DNA of 5,351 nt from an uncultured Fretibacterium sp. (lineage in GTDB: Bacteria; Synergistota; Synergistia; Synergistales; Aminobacteriaceae): NCBI RefSeq assembly GCF_938030725.1, contig NZ_CALHIQ010000170.1:1-5351 (forward strand), given 5' to 3'. The translations under genes and the position numbers were made by a program. Every line of letters starts with the position of its first letter. The stretch's first letter is position 1. This document shows positions 1 through 5,249 of this stretch, piece by piece. The notes beneath the pieces are model-generated. The model made no database searches. It saw nothing but the letters and a program-made list of their open reading frames with translations, and was not told the origin of the DNA.

Positions 1-115
1 GCTCCTCGGGGAGCTCCGTCGTCCCCAGGGCAGGACCCACGGACCCCAGCACGAAAACGGGGGTAAGCGCAAAGAGCAAAAGGGCAAAGGCAGGGGAAGG
101 GGGTCCGACCTTCAT
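1..115 (-). CDS. 5' end of a probable TonB-dependent outer-membrane receptor (BtuB-like), truncated by the window edge
   Basis: Only the first 38 codons are visible; the gene continues past position 1. The start ATG is at 115-113, preceded by a GAGAGGAG Shine-Dalgarno (133-126) with a 10-nt spacer. The peptide begins MKVGPP, has a hydrophobic core at about residues 9-28 (AFALLLFALTPVFVLG) and a plausible signal peptidase site near residues 29-31 (ALG), followed by TTELPEE. This is a Sec signal peptide and then an acidic, Pro-containing start like the region before the TonB box in many receptors. No TonB box, plug or barrel is visible, so the receptor call is inference. It rests on the cobalamin riboswitch directly upstream and on the tonB, exbD and exbB genes next door. 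Alternatives are another exported protein under B12 control, such as a second binding protein. Transcription is probably controlled by the leader at 116-411. Confidence 0.6.
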   Translation of the reverse strand, partial: MKVGPPSPAFALLLFALTPVFVLGSVGPALGTTELPEE

Positions 116-136
116 CGGCGCGCATCTCCTCTCTTC

Positions 137-173
137 ATTTAAACAACAGGAGGAGCCCTTCGAGGACTCCTCC
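137..173 (-). terminator. Intrinsic terminator, probable expression platform of the cobalamin riboswitch
   Basis: Read on the minus strand, GGAGGAGTCCT and AGGGCTCCTCC (173-149) form an 11-bp stem, with one G-U pair, closed by a 3-nt loop. It is followed at once by the T-rich run TGTTGTTT (148-141). The hairpin sits between the riboswitch aptamer and the ribosome binding site of the receptor gene, where a transcriptional expression platform is expected. The T-tract is interrupted by a G, so termination may be incomplete. Confidence 0.75.
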
Positions 174-197
174 CGCACACCCGACTCCAGAAACACA

Positions 198-230
198 TTG
201 CCGACACCCGTCCCCCGAGGCGTTCGGCAA
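198..230 (-). other. Hairpin between riboswitch aptamer and terminator
   Basis: The arms TTGCCGA and TCGGCAA (230-224 and 204-198 on the minus strand) are perfect 7-nt complements around a 19-nt GC-rich loop. The hairpin lies just 3' of the aptamer. It could act in switching, either as an anti-terminator intermediate or as a stem whose loop docks with the aptamer (the role of P13 in other cobalamin riboswitches). Its 5' arm includes GCCGAAC (228-222), which is also complementary to the aptamer's P1/P2 region at 383-377. The structure is seen directly; the role is inferred. Confidence 0.5.
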
Positions 231-233
231 AAC

Positions 234-386
234 GGACGTTCGACAGGTCTCCTGACTTGCGGTCCTCCTACTCCCGAGCCTTCTCGTCCCGGCCACGGCC
301 GGAGAACAATGACATCCATCGGTTTCGTCGCGCTCACAGTGGCGGGGCCGTTCCGGATTCGCACCGGATTCCCTGCGCCGAACTCC
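234..386 (-). ncRNA. Cobalamin riboswitch (AdoCbl-type aptamer)
   Basis: The conserved core reads clearly on the minus strand. From 5' to 3' it has the AGGGAATCCGGTGCGAATCC segment (about 374-355) forming a TCCGG/CCGGA stem, GCCCCGCCACTGTGAGC (348-332), a CGACGAAACC joining segment, a variable arm with CCGGCC/GGCCGG (302-289), and the B12 box AAGTCAGGAGACCTGT (258-243). P1 can form between GGAGTTCG (386-379) and CGAACGTCC (242-234), giving 8 pairs with one bulged G; CAGG/CCTG forms P2. The family (Rfam cobalamin riboswitch) binds adenosylcobalamin or related corrinoids and normally turns expression off. A terminator hairpin follows at 173-149, so control is probably transcriptional. The regulated gene is the exported protein starting at 115. 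The 5' edge of the aptamer is approximate. Confidence 0.95.
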
Positions 387-417
387 GCGTGAAGATTCAT
401 GTGTATTTTACAACGGT

Positions 418-447
418 ATTATACCGCAAAAAAAAGAGCGATGTAAC
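418..447 (-). promoter_or_regulatory. Sigma-70-like promoter driving the riboswitch leader and receptor gene
   Basis: On the minus strand there is a perfect -10 box TATAAT (423-418) and a 4-of-6 -35 candidate GTTACA (447-442) with an 18-bp spacer. The predicted start point is near 411, about 25 nt before the riboswitch P1 stem, which is an ideal distance. The spacer contains a run of eight T. The -10 is the centre of a 13-bp odd palindrome, CGGTATTATACCG (414-426). The position between tonB and the riboswitch supports separate transcription of the receptor gene. Confidence 0.75.
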
Positions 448-476
448 CCTTCTTTTCGAAGTGCTGAATGATCGCT
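428..476 (-). terminator. Probable rho-independent terminator after tonB
   Basis: On the minus strand, AGCGAT (476-471) and ATCGCT (442-437) pair across a 28-nt loop that itself holds a small CTTC/GAAG stem. A C and then eight T residues (435-428) follow. It starts five bases after the tonB stop codon, where the operon should end. The stem is short and the loop long, so strength is uncertain. It overlaps the next promoter: the 3' arm and T-tract lie in that promoter's spacer. Confidence 0.55.
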
Positions 477-480
477 GCTT

Positions 481-1278
481 TTAACGCTCCAGGCGAAAGC
501 TGACGGGCACCCGGGCACGTATCCGCCCGGGGTGGTCGAACCGCCAGGTCCGCACCGCGCGCAGCGCGGCCTCGTCCAGCCGGGGGTACCCGCTCCCGCG
601 CTCTACCTGCGCGTCGATCACGCGCCCCGACTGGATGGTGATGAGGATCGTCAGCCGCCCCTCCTCTCGACGTTTGCGCGAAAAGAGAGGATACTCCGGC
701 GGCGTTCTGGAGAGAATCCTGAGCGTCCCCACGTCCACGGGGCCCGTCTCGGCCCCCGGACCGGAGGACGTGCCCTCGCCGCTCCCCACAGCGCCGCTCC
801 GTCCGCCTCCGAGGCCGGAGCCTCCGGCGTTCAGCAGAGGGGCCCGCCCCCGCACTACGGTCGGGTCTTCGCTTGGCGCTTCACGCACCGCGGGGTCGGC
901 AACAGGTTTGGGCTTGGGTTTTGGCGTAGGTTCAGGCTTCGCTTTGGAAGCGGGTTTTCGCTGTGGTTTGGGACTCTGCTTCGATTTTTTCGCGGAATCG
1001 GCTTTCTTCCGGGGATTGATCTCACCCATGGGTTCGTCCTCCTGAAGCGAAGTGAACGGTGAAGACGGAAGAACGGGATGCGCCTCGTTCCCCTGAGAAC
1101 CGCCCCCAGCCGGGCGGGGTGGACCGGGGACGCGCACCGGCCGAGCCAGGGTGAGCCTCATGGCGGGACGGGACTCGGTGACGTTCAGGCCGATGGGAAG
1201 GAGAAAGAGCACCGCGTGGAAGGCCAGGCTGAGGGCTGCGGGAAGCGCCCACCGGCGTATATCTGAGCAGCGGCTCAT
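481..1278 (-). CDS. tonB: TonB family energy-transducing protein
   Basis: A 265-residue TonB-type protein that spans the periplasm and transmits proton-motive-force energy from ExbB-ExbD to outer-membrane receptors. It has a short cytoplasmic N-terminus (MSRCSDIRRW), one membrane anchor at about residues 10-33 with the SxxxH pattern (S17, H21) that matches the Ser/His pair of E. coli TonB, a Lys/Pro-rich periplasmic linker at about 89-126, a Gly/Ser-rich stretch at 151-177, and a C-terminal TonB domain at about 184-265. That domain has the PPEYPLFSRKRREEG motif, a GRV turn, and AALRAVRTWRF before the last strand. The start at 1278 is chosen because it gives the correct anchor at the N-terminus and overlaps the exbD stop as ATGA. 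An in-frame extension to 1467 is open but encodes Gly/Arg/Pro-rich shadow sequence of exbD. It is last in the exbB-exbD-tonB set and adjacent to a B12-regulated gene, so it probably serves cobalamin uptake. Confidence 0.93.
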   Translation of the reverse strand: MSRCSDIRRWALPAALSLAFHAVLFLLPIGLNVTESRPAMRLTLARPVRVPGPPRPAGGGSQGNEAHPVLPSSPFTSLQEDEPMGEINPRKKADSAKKSKQSPKPQRKPASKAKPEPTPKPKPKPVADPAVREAPSEDPTVVRGRAPLLNAGGSGLGGGRSGAVGSGEGTSSGPGAETGPVDVGTLRILSRTPPEYPLFSRKRREEGRLTILITIQSGRVIDAQVERGSGYPRLDEAALRAVRTWRFDHPGRIRARVPVSFRLER

Positions 1279-1667
1279 GGCACTGCGGCGCCCCGAAGGG
1301 CCAGGCCCGCGCTGTCCAGCCCCTCGCGCCGAAGGAGCTCCAGCAGTTCCGCGACCGCCCCGTAGGGAGCCGCACGGTCGCCCGCCAGCAGGATGTCCCG
1401 GCTCTCGGCCACGGCGTGGGCCGCCAGGGCGGGCACGTCCGCGCTCACAGCCGGGGTCCCGTCCCACAGAACCGTGCCGTCCGCCCTCACCGTGACCAGC
1501 AGGGTCCTCCCCTCCCTCGGCGGAGTTCCCTCCCCCTGAGGCAGGTCCACCTCCACCCGCCCCTGCACGAAGCTCGTCGTCAGGACGAAGAAGATGATGA
1601 GCATGAAGAGCACGTCGATCAGGGGAGTGATGTCCAGGTCCACCTTCCTGCGGGGCCGAGTCCTCAT
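1275..1667 (-). CDS. exbD: ExbD/TolR family proton-channel subunit
   Basis: A 130-residue ExbD-type inner-membrane protein that works with ExbB and TonB to couple proton flow to outer-membrane transport. A short basic N-terminus (MRTRPRRK) is followed by DLDITPLIDVLFMLIIFFVL at about residues 10-29, which holds the single transmembrane helix. D18 in the PLIDV motif corresponds to the essential membrane aspartate of the family (D25 in E. coli ExbD). The rest (about 37-130) is a periplasmic domain with strand-rich sequence such as RTLLVTVRADGTVLWDG. The length is slightly under the usual 135-145. The start overlaps the exbB stop by 4 bases (ATGA at 1667-1664), and its own stop overlaps the tonB start in the same way, so the three are probably translationally coupled. 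TolR is the main alternative; the neighbouring tonB and lack of tolA/tolB favour ExbD. Confidence 0.94.
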   Translation of the reverse strand: MRTRPRRKVDLDITPLIDVLFMLIIFFVLTTSFVQGRVEVDLPQGEGTPPREGRTLLVTVRADGTVLWDGTPAVSADVPALAAHAVAESRDILLAGDRAAPYGAVAELLELLRREGLDSAGLALRGAAVP

Positions 1668-2287
1668 GACTTGGGACGCCTCACTTCACGGGCGGCACGC
1701 TCGCGAAGCAGAAAGTCCACCCCGCGCTCCAGCGTCTCCGCCTGGGAATCGACGGCCCCCTGGAGCAGGCTGTGGGCCAGCACCATCGGGATCGCGGCAA
1801 CCAGCCCCGCAACGGTGGTGAAGAGCGCCTTCCAGATTCCCCCGGTCACGGCGATCGCGTCGACGGCCCCGCCCTGGTGGAGCGACCGGAACATCTCCAC
1901 CATGCCCAGCACGGTACCGAGCAGTCCCAGAAGCGGCGCGACACGGGCCGTCACCTCCAGGATCGGCAGATGCCGCTCCCATCTGTAGAGCTCCTGCCGA
2001 ACCCTACGCTCCGCCAGGAGCCTCACGGTCTCGTCCGGCAGTTCCCAACACGAGAACGCCGCTGCAAAGAGCCGATGCAGCGAGCTGTTCCCCGCTCCAA
2101 CAAGGGCCAGGGCGGTCTCCAGCTCCCCATCGCGCAAAGCCCGAGCCAGCCCGGCCTCCAGCCTTCCGGGGTCCGTCCGGCTCCGAGTGAAGAAGAAAAG
2201 CCTCTCCAAGACAACGGCCAACGCGACGAACGAGAGCAGGGCGATGATCCACATGATCCCGCCCCCGGCCCGCATATACTCCAGCAT
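1664..2287 (-). CDS. exbB: ExbB/TolQ/MotA family proton-channel protein
   Basis: A 207-residue inner-membrane protein of the MotA/TolQ/ExbB family, the channel scaffold that drives TonB. Three hydrophobic segments are visible: about residues 11-32 (IMWIIALLSFVALAVVLERL), 115-135 (RVAPLLGLLGTVLGMVEMF) and 152-175 (KALFTTVAGLVAAIPMVLAH). The APLLGLLGTVLGM and GIWKALFTTVAGLVAAIPM stretches are the family signatures, with threonines in helices 2 and 3 that line the proton path. The large cytoplasmic loop lies between helices 1 and 2, as in ExbB. The start is set at ATG 2287 because a strong GGAGGTG (2299-2293) lies 5 nt upstream. A TTG at 2320 in the same frame would add 11 residues but has no comparable ribosome binding site. 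The gene is the first of exbB-exbD-tonB and is separated from the permease gene by 192 bp. Confidence 0.94.
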   Translation of the reverse strand: MLEYMRAGGGIMWIIALLSFVALAVVLERLFFFTRSRTDPGRLEAGLARALRDGELETALALVGAGNSSLHRLFAAAFSCWELPDETVRLLAERRVRQELYRWERHLPILEVTARVAPLLGLLGTVLGMVEMFRSLHQGGAVDAIAVTGGIWKALFTTVAGLVAAIPMVLAHSLLQGAVDSQAETLERGVDFLLRERAAREVRRPKS

Positions 2288-2325
2288 AAGTCCACCTCCG
2301 AAAATCCCCTGGAGAATCAAACCGT

Positions 2326-2470
2326 ACCCCCAGCCCCTTCAGGGCAGCCCCCCTGCATAAGCAGACGACCGACGAACGCAGTGAGCTGTGCCGGTAGCTT
2401 AGGGGCTTCATCAGGGGAACATGGAAACACGCTTTTTTATTTTTTGCCTCCCCTGAAAGGGGGGATAGCG
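2326..2470 (-). repeat. Possible small dispersed repeat (MITE-like) between the permease gene and exbB
   Basis: This gap is unlike its surroundings. At one end (plus strand) is CCCCTTCAGGG followed by CAGCC (2334-2349); at the other is GCCTCCCCTGAAAGGGG (2446-2462), which reads as an imperfect inverted copy of the first. Between them are the AT-rich run TTTTTTATTTTTT (2433-2445) and a GACGACCGACGAACGCAG stretch. No conserved protein is encoded. Inverted ends and unusual base content in an operon gap suggest a non-autonomous mobile repeat, but only one copy is in the window, so this is inference. The exact edges are estimated. No clear promoter or terminator is visible here, so read-through from the transporter genes to exbB is possible. 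Strand is assigned arbitrarily. Confidence 0.4.
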
Positions 2471-2479
2471 AAATCACCC

Positions 2480-3460
2480 TTAACGCCGTTCACGTTTCAA
2501 CAGGAGCCACAGGAAGAAAGAAGCTCCCATGCAGGAGGTGAGGACTCCAACGGGGATCTCGGCAGGCGCCCAGAGCGTTCGGGCAGCGGTGTCGCAGGCT
2601 ACCAGAAACGTCCCGCCAAACAGCGCCGAGGCGACGACGAGCGTTCGATGGACGGGACCGACGAGGCGGCGACAGATATGAGGCCCCATAAGCCCGATAA
2701 ACCCAACGGGACCGCACGCCGACACGCTGGCGGCCATGGCCAGGGAGACCCCGACGAACAGCCCGATCCTCAATCGCTTCACGGACACGCCGCGACTCTC
2801 GGCCAGTTCCTCCCCACAGAGGAAGAGGTCCAGCTCCGGCGCACAGAACACGGCTGCCGCAAGGATGAACAGCAGCGCGGGCAACGTGGTCCACAGTACG
2901 CCAAAACCCACCGCCTGGACGCTGCCCATGGTCCAGCGCGCCATCCTGAAGGTGTCCACGTAATTGCCCGTATACTGAACGATCAAAGTAAGGCTGCTGA
3001 AGAGGAAGCTGACGGCGATGCCGGACAGGAGCAGAGAAGACGTGCTCCTGCGCCTCCAGGACCCGGCGGCGCAGACCACGATCGTCGCCACCCCCGCCCC
3101 CAAAAAGGCCGGAACGGAGAGCCCGGACTGCCCTGCAAGGAGGGAGACGGTCAGCCCCAGCCGGATGGAGAGCACGGCGCCGAAGGCCGCCCCGGTCGAG
3201 ACCCCCAGCATGTCCGGCGAGGCCAGGGAATTCCGGAACAGGGCCTGGAACACCGCGCCGCAGACGCCGAGGATGGCCCCCGTCACCCAGGCCAGGCAGA
3301 CTCTGGGCAATCGGAGCTCCCAGAATATCTTGTGCCCCCGCCCTCCCTCCAACCAGACGTCCCGCCAGGAGAGCGCGTGCATCCCCACCAGAGGCGCAAC
3401 GATGAGGACAGCGACAGACAGGAACAACAAAACAAGGAGGGCCGCGCCGCGCCTTCTCAT
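2480..3460 (-). CDS. btuC: FecCD/BtuC-family ABC transporter permease
   Basis: A 326-residue polytopic permease of the FecCD family (type II importers for cobalamin, iron-siderophores or heme). A basic N-terminus (MRRRGAALL) leads into the first helix at about residues 6-26, and the sequence is hydrophobic throughout, fitting about ten helices. Family signatures are visible: LRLPR (49-53), AVFQALFRNSLASPDMLGVS (69-88), the coupling-loop region EELAESRGVSVKRLR (217-231) that contacts the ATPase, GPVGFIGLMGPHICRRLVG (250-268) and EIPVGVLTSCMGASFF (301-316). The length is typical. The start at 3460 overlaps the ATPase stop as ATGA; an in-frame ATG at 3520 would add 20 polar residues overlapping the ATPase gene and is less likely. 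Substrate cannot be read from the sequence. The adjacent cobalamin riboswitch makes BtuC the best guess, so the symbol is by context. Confidence 0.9.
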   Translation of the reverse strand: MRRRGAALLVLLFLSVAVLIVAPLVGMHALSWRDVWLEGGRGHKIFWELRLPRVCLAWVTGAILGVCGAVFQALFRNSLASPDMLGVSTGAAFGAVLSIRLGLTVSLLAGQSGLSVPAFLGAGVATIVVCAAGSWRRRSTSSLLLSGIAVSFLFSSLTLIVQYTGNYVDTFRMARWTMGSVQAVGFGVLWTTLPALLFILAAAVFCAPELDLFLCGEELAESRGVSVKRLRIGLFVGVSLAMAASVSACGPVGFIGLMGPHICRRLVGPVHRTLVVASALFGGTFLVACDTAARTLWAPAEIPVGVLTSCMGASFFLWLLLKRERR

Positions 3461-4248
3461 CGCAGCATCCGGGCCGGAGCGACGAAAGGGATCGTCTGCC
3501 CCGCCCCCAAAAAGGAGCAAAAATCCGTCCCGAAGACCTCCCCCAGGATGGCTACGTCCCCAAAATCCCGGCTCGGCCCCTCATGGCATATCCTTCCGTC
3601 CCGAAGCGCCAGCACGCGGTCCGCCGAGGAGAGGGCGGCGTTGACGTCATGGGTGACCATCAGGATCGTAACGTCCCGTTCCCCGCCGATCCGCTCCATC
3701 AAATCGAGGACCTCCGCCTGATGCTGATAATCCAGGGAGTTCAGCGGTTCGTCCAGAAAGAGCACGTCCGTCCCCTGCGCCAGGGCCGCGGCGATGAAGG
3801 CCCGCTGACGCTCGCCGCCGCTCAACGCGCTCATGGAGCGCAGGGCAAATGCCTCCGCTCCGGCCACGTAGAGCGCCTCGTTCACGGCCTGTTCATCTTT
3901 CCGCGTCCATCCGGAGAAGGCGTCCCGCCAGGGGAAGCGCGACATCCGGACGAACTCCTCCACTGTGAAGCTCCAATCCCCTTCCCCGCTCTGATGAACC
4001 CAGGCGATGCGTCGGGCGATCGCCCTGGCCGACAGGGAGACGACTGGACGCCCGTCAAGGAGTACCGCCCCGGAGAAGCTCCGGCAGAGCCCACCAAGAC
4101 AGCGCAACAGGCTGCTCTTGCCCGCTCCATTAGGCCCTACGATCGCCACGAAGTCCCCCCGTCGGACCGAAAAGTTGAGCCCGTCCAGAATACGCCGGGT
4201 TCCCAGCGTCAAAGTGAGGCTTCGAACCTCGAAGAGCGGCGGATTCAT
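3457..4248 (-). CDS. btuD: FecE/BtuD-family ABC transporter ATP-binding protein
   Basis: A 263-residue cytoplasmic ATPase that powers the permease. All nucleotide-binding motifs are intact: Walker A GPNGAGKS (38-45), Q-loop glutamine in VHQSGEG (Q86), signature LSGGERQR (142-149), Walker B VLFLDEP (162-168) with the catalytic Glu, D-loop NSLD (170-173) and switch His in MVTHD (H200). The arrangement and length match the FecE/BtuD/HemV group paired with FecCD permeases. The ATG at 4248 lies 21 nt after the binding-protein stop. No good Shine-Dalgarno is visible just upstream, so translation may depend on coupling to the preceding gene. The stop overlaps the permease start by 4 bases. The role in cobalamin import is inferred from context. 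Confidence 0.93.
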   Translation of the reverse strand: MNPPLFEVRSLTLTLGTRRILDGLNFSVRRGDFVAIVGPNGAGKSSLLRCLGGLCRSFSGAVLLDGRPVVSLSARAIARRIAWVHQSGEGDWSFTVEEFVRMSRFPWRDAFSGWTRKDEQAVNEALYVAGAEAFALRSMSALSGGERQRAFIAAALAQGTDVLFLDEPLNSLDYQHQAEVLDLMERIGGERDVTILMVTHDVNAALSSADRVLALRDGRICHEGPSRDFGDVAILGEVFGTDFCSFLGAGQTIPFVAPARMLR

Positions 4249-4269
4249 CGAGGCAGGGCTAAGGAGGAA

Positions 4270-5202
4270 CTAGCGGGCCGCAGGGGCCTGGTCATCGGAC
4301 AATGCCCCGGGATGGATGCAGCGCGCGAAGGCCTCGACGATCTGGGGGATCCGGGGACCGGGGCGAAGGAGGAAGGTTCCCTTCAGGATGTGGACCCTGC
4401 CCTCTCGAACGGCCTTGACGTCGGAGAGACGCAGCCACGGCGCCATGAGGTGTTCGGAGCTGAATACCTCGTCGAGGTTGGCCGCGTCGGGGGCATGGTA
4501 ATAGGACTGGTCACCCACCAGGTCGAGGATGACATCCGGGTCGATCTTCAGGACTCCCTCCTGGGATATCTTCACGTAGGAAGGACCTTCCTCCACGGCG
4601 TTGACCCCGCCGGCCATTTGAATCAGCTCATCGTAGAAGTTGCCGGACGGCCCCGCGACGTAGAGGGCCTCAAGATAGTCCAGGGTGAGCTCCCGCGAAA
4701 CGGAGAGCAGCACTCTGGGCCGAGGGAGGTCCTTCAGCCGGGACGTCACGGCATCCAGCCGGCTCCGAATCTCCGCCACCCTGGCCTTGGCCCGGTCCTG
4801 CACCCCACAGAGCTCTCCCAGCTCCAGGATGCCCCTGCAGATGTCCTCCGTCGACTCCTGGCTCAAAATGTAGTAGGGAATGCCCAGGGACTCCAGCTTC
4901 GGAGCCAGCTCCTGACGGTGAAGGTCCTGGAGCACCAGAAGGTCCGCGCTCATGGCGACCAGACTCTCCAGATTGACCTCCGTGAAGCCTCCGGCCTTCG
5001 GCTTCTGCTTCGCCTCCGGCGGGTAGTCGCAGAACTCCGTGACCGCGGCGATGCGATCCCCCTGTCCCAGGTCAAAGAGGATCTCCGTCCCGACCGGCGA
5101 CAGGGAGACGATTCGGGCCGGAGCGGCTGCCGCAGCGGCAGCAAACAGGAGCAAAAACAAAAAGGCGACACAAAAACGCCGACGAACGCGCGTCAGGAAC
5201 AT
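4270..5202 (-). CDS. btuF: Periplasmic corrinoid/iron-complex binding protein (BtuF/FecB family)
   Basis: A 310-residue exported binding protein of the Peripla_BP_2 family, which delivers ligand to FecCD-type permeases. The signal peptide is MFLTRVRRRF followed by a hydrophobic core (about 11-21) and an alanine run with likely cleavage near residues 25-28. There is no lipobox cysteine, so it should be soluble in a periplasm, implying a diderm host. The mature part begins ARIVSLSPVGTEILFDLG, typical of BtuF-like proteins, followed by TEFCDYPPEA (55-64), ESLVAMSADLLVLQD (79-93), a long linking helix at about 135-160, ILDLVG (225-230) and the C-terminal RPGPRIPQIVEAFARCIHP (280-298). The ATG at 5202 has a strong GAGGAGGGG ribosome binding site 5-8 nt upstream. 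It is the first gene of the visible transporter set. Cobalamin is the preferred ligand from context; siderophore or heme cannot be excluded from sequence alone. Confidence 0.9.
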   Translation of the reverse strand: MFLTRVRRRFCVAFLFLLLFAAAAAAAPARIVSLSPVGTEILFDLGQGDRIAAVTEFCDYPPEAKQKPKAGGFTEVNLESLVAMSADLLVLQDLHRQELAPKLESLGIPYYILSQESTEDICRGILELGELCGVQDRAKARVAEIRSRLDAVTSRLKDLPRPRVLLSVSRELTLDYLEALYVAGPSGNFYDELIQMAGGVNAVEEGPSYVKISQEGVLKIDPDVILDLVGDQSYYHAPDAANLDEVFSSEHLMAPWLRLSDVKAVREGRVHILKGTFLLRPGPRIPQIVEAFARCIHPGALSDDQAPAAR

Positions 5203-5228
5203 GAAATCCCCTCCTCAGAGCTTTTTTT

Positions 5229-5249
5229 CGGGGGTCTGCTCTGCCCCCG
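5229..5249 (-). other. GC-rich hairpin in the btuF leader
   Basis: CGGGGG and CCCCCG form a perfect 6-bp stem around a 9-nt loop, ending 26 nt before the btuF start codon. On the transcribed (minus) strand it is followed by seven A residues and not by T, so it does not look like a terminator for this operon. It could stabilise the messenger or influence access to the ribosome binding site. The remainder of 5203-5351 shows no convincing promoter, tRNA, B12 box or conserved gene. Confidence 0.45.

Noticed and set aside
1279..1467. A longer TonB beginning at 1467
   Set aside because: The added 63 residues are Gly/Arg/Pro-rich and overlap exbD in another frame. The start at 1278 gives a normal TonB N-terminus and an ATGA junction.
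2446..2464. The CCCC/GGGG hairpin after the permease gene as a terminator
   Set aside because: On the transcribed minus strand the hairpin is followed by an A-rich run, not T. The T-run lies on the wrong side for either a minus-strand or plus-strand terminator.
2004..2477. A 157-codon minus-strand frame starting in the permease-exbB gap
   Set aside because: Two thirds of it overlaps exbB in a different frame, and the rest translates the repeat-like segment. No ribosome binding site or recognisable domain supports it.
1772..3721. A 649-codon open frame on the plus strand
   Set aside because: It is antisense to exbB, the permease and part of the ATPase, all of which have clear family motifs. 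The translation is rich in Gly, Pro, Arg, Gln and Glu with no domain, as expected of the complement of GC-rich coding DNA, and it runs through the repeat-like gap.
2480..5202. Iron-siderophore or heme importer as the primary call for the ABC genes
   Set aside because: The families are shared between these substrates and cobalamin, so it cannot be excluded, but the adjacent cobalamin riboswitch is direct evidence pointing to corrinoids.
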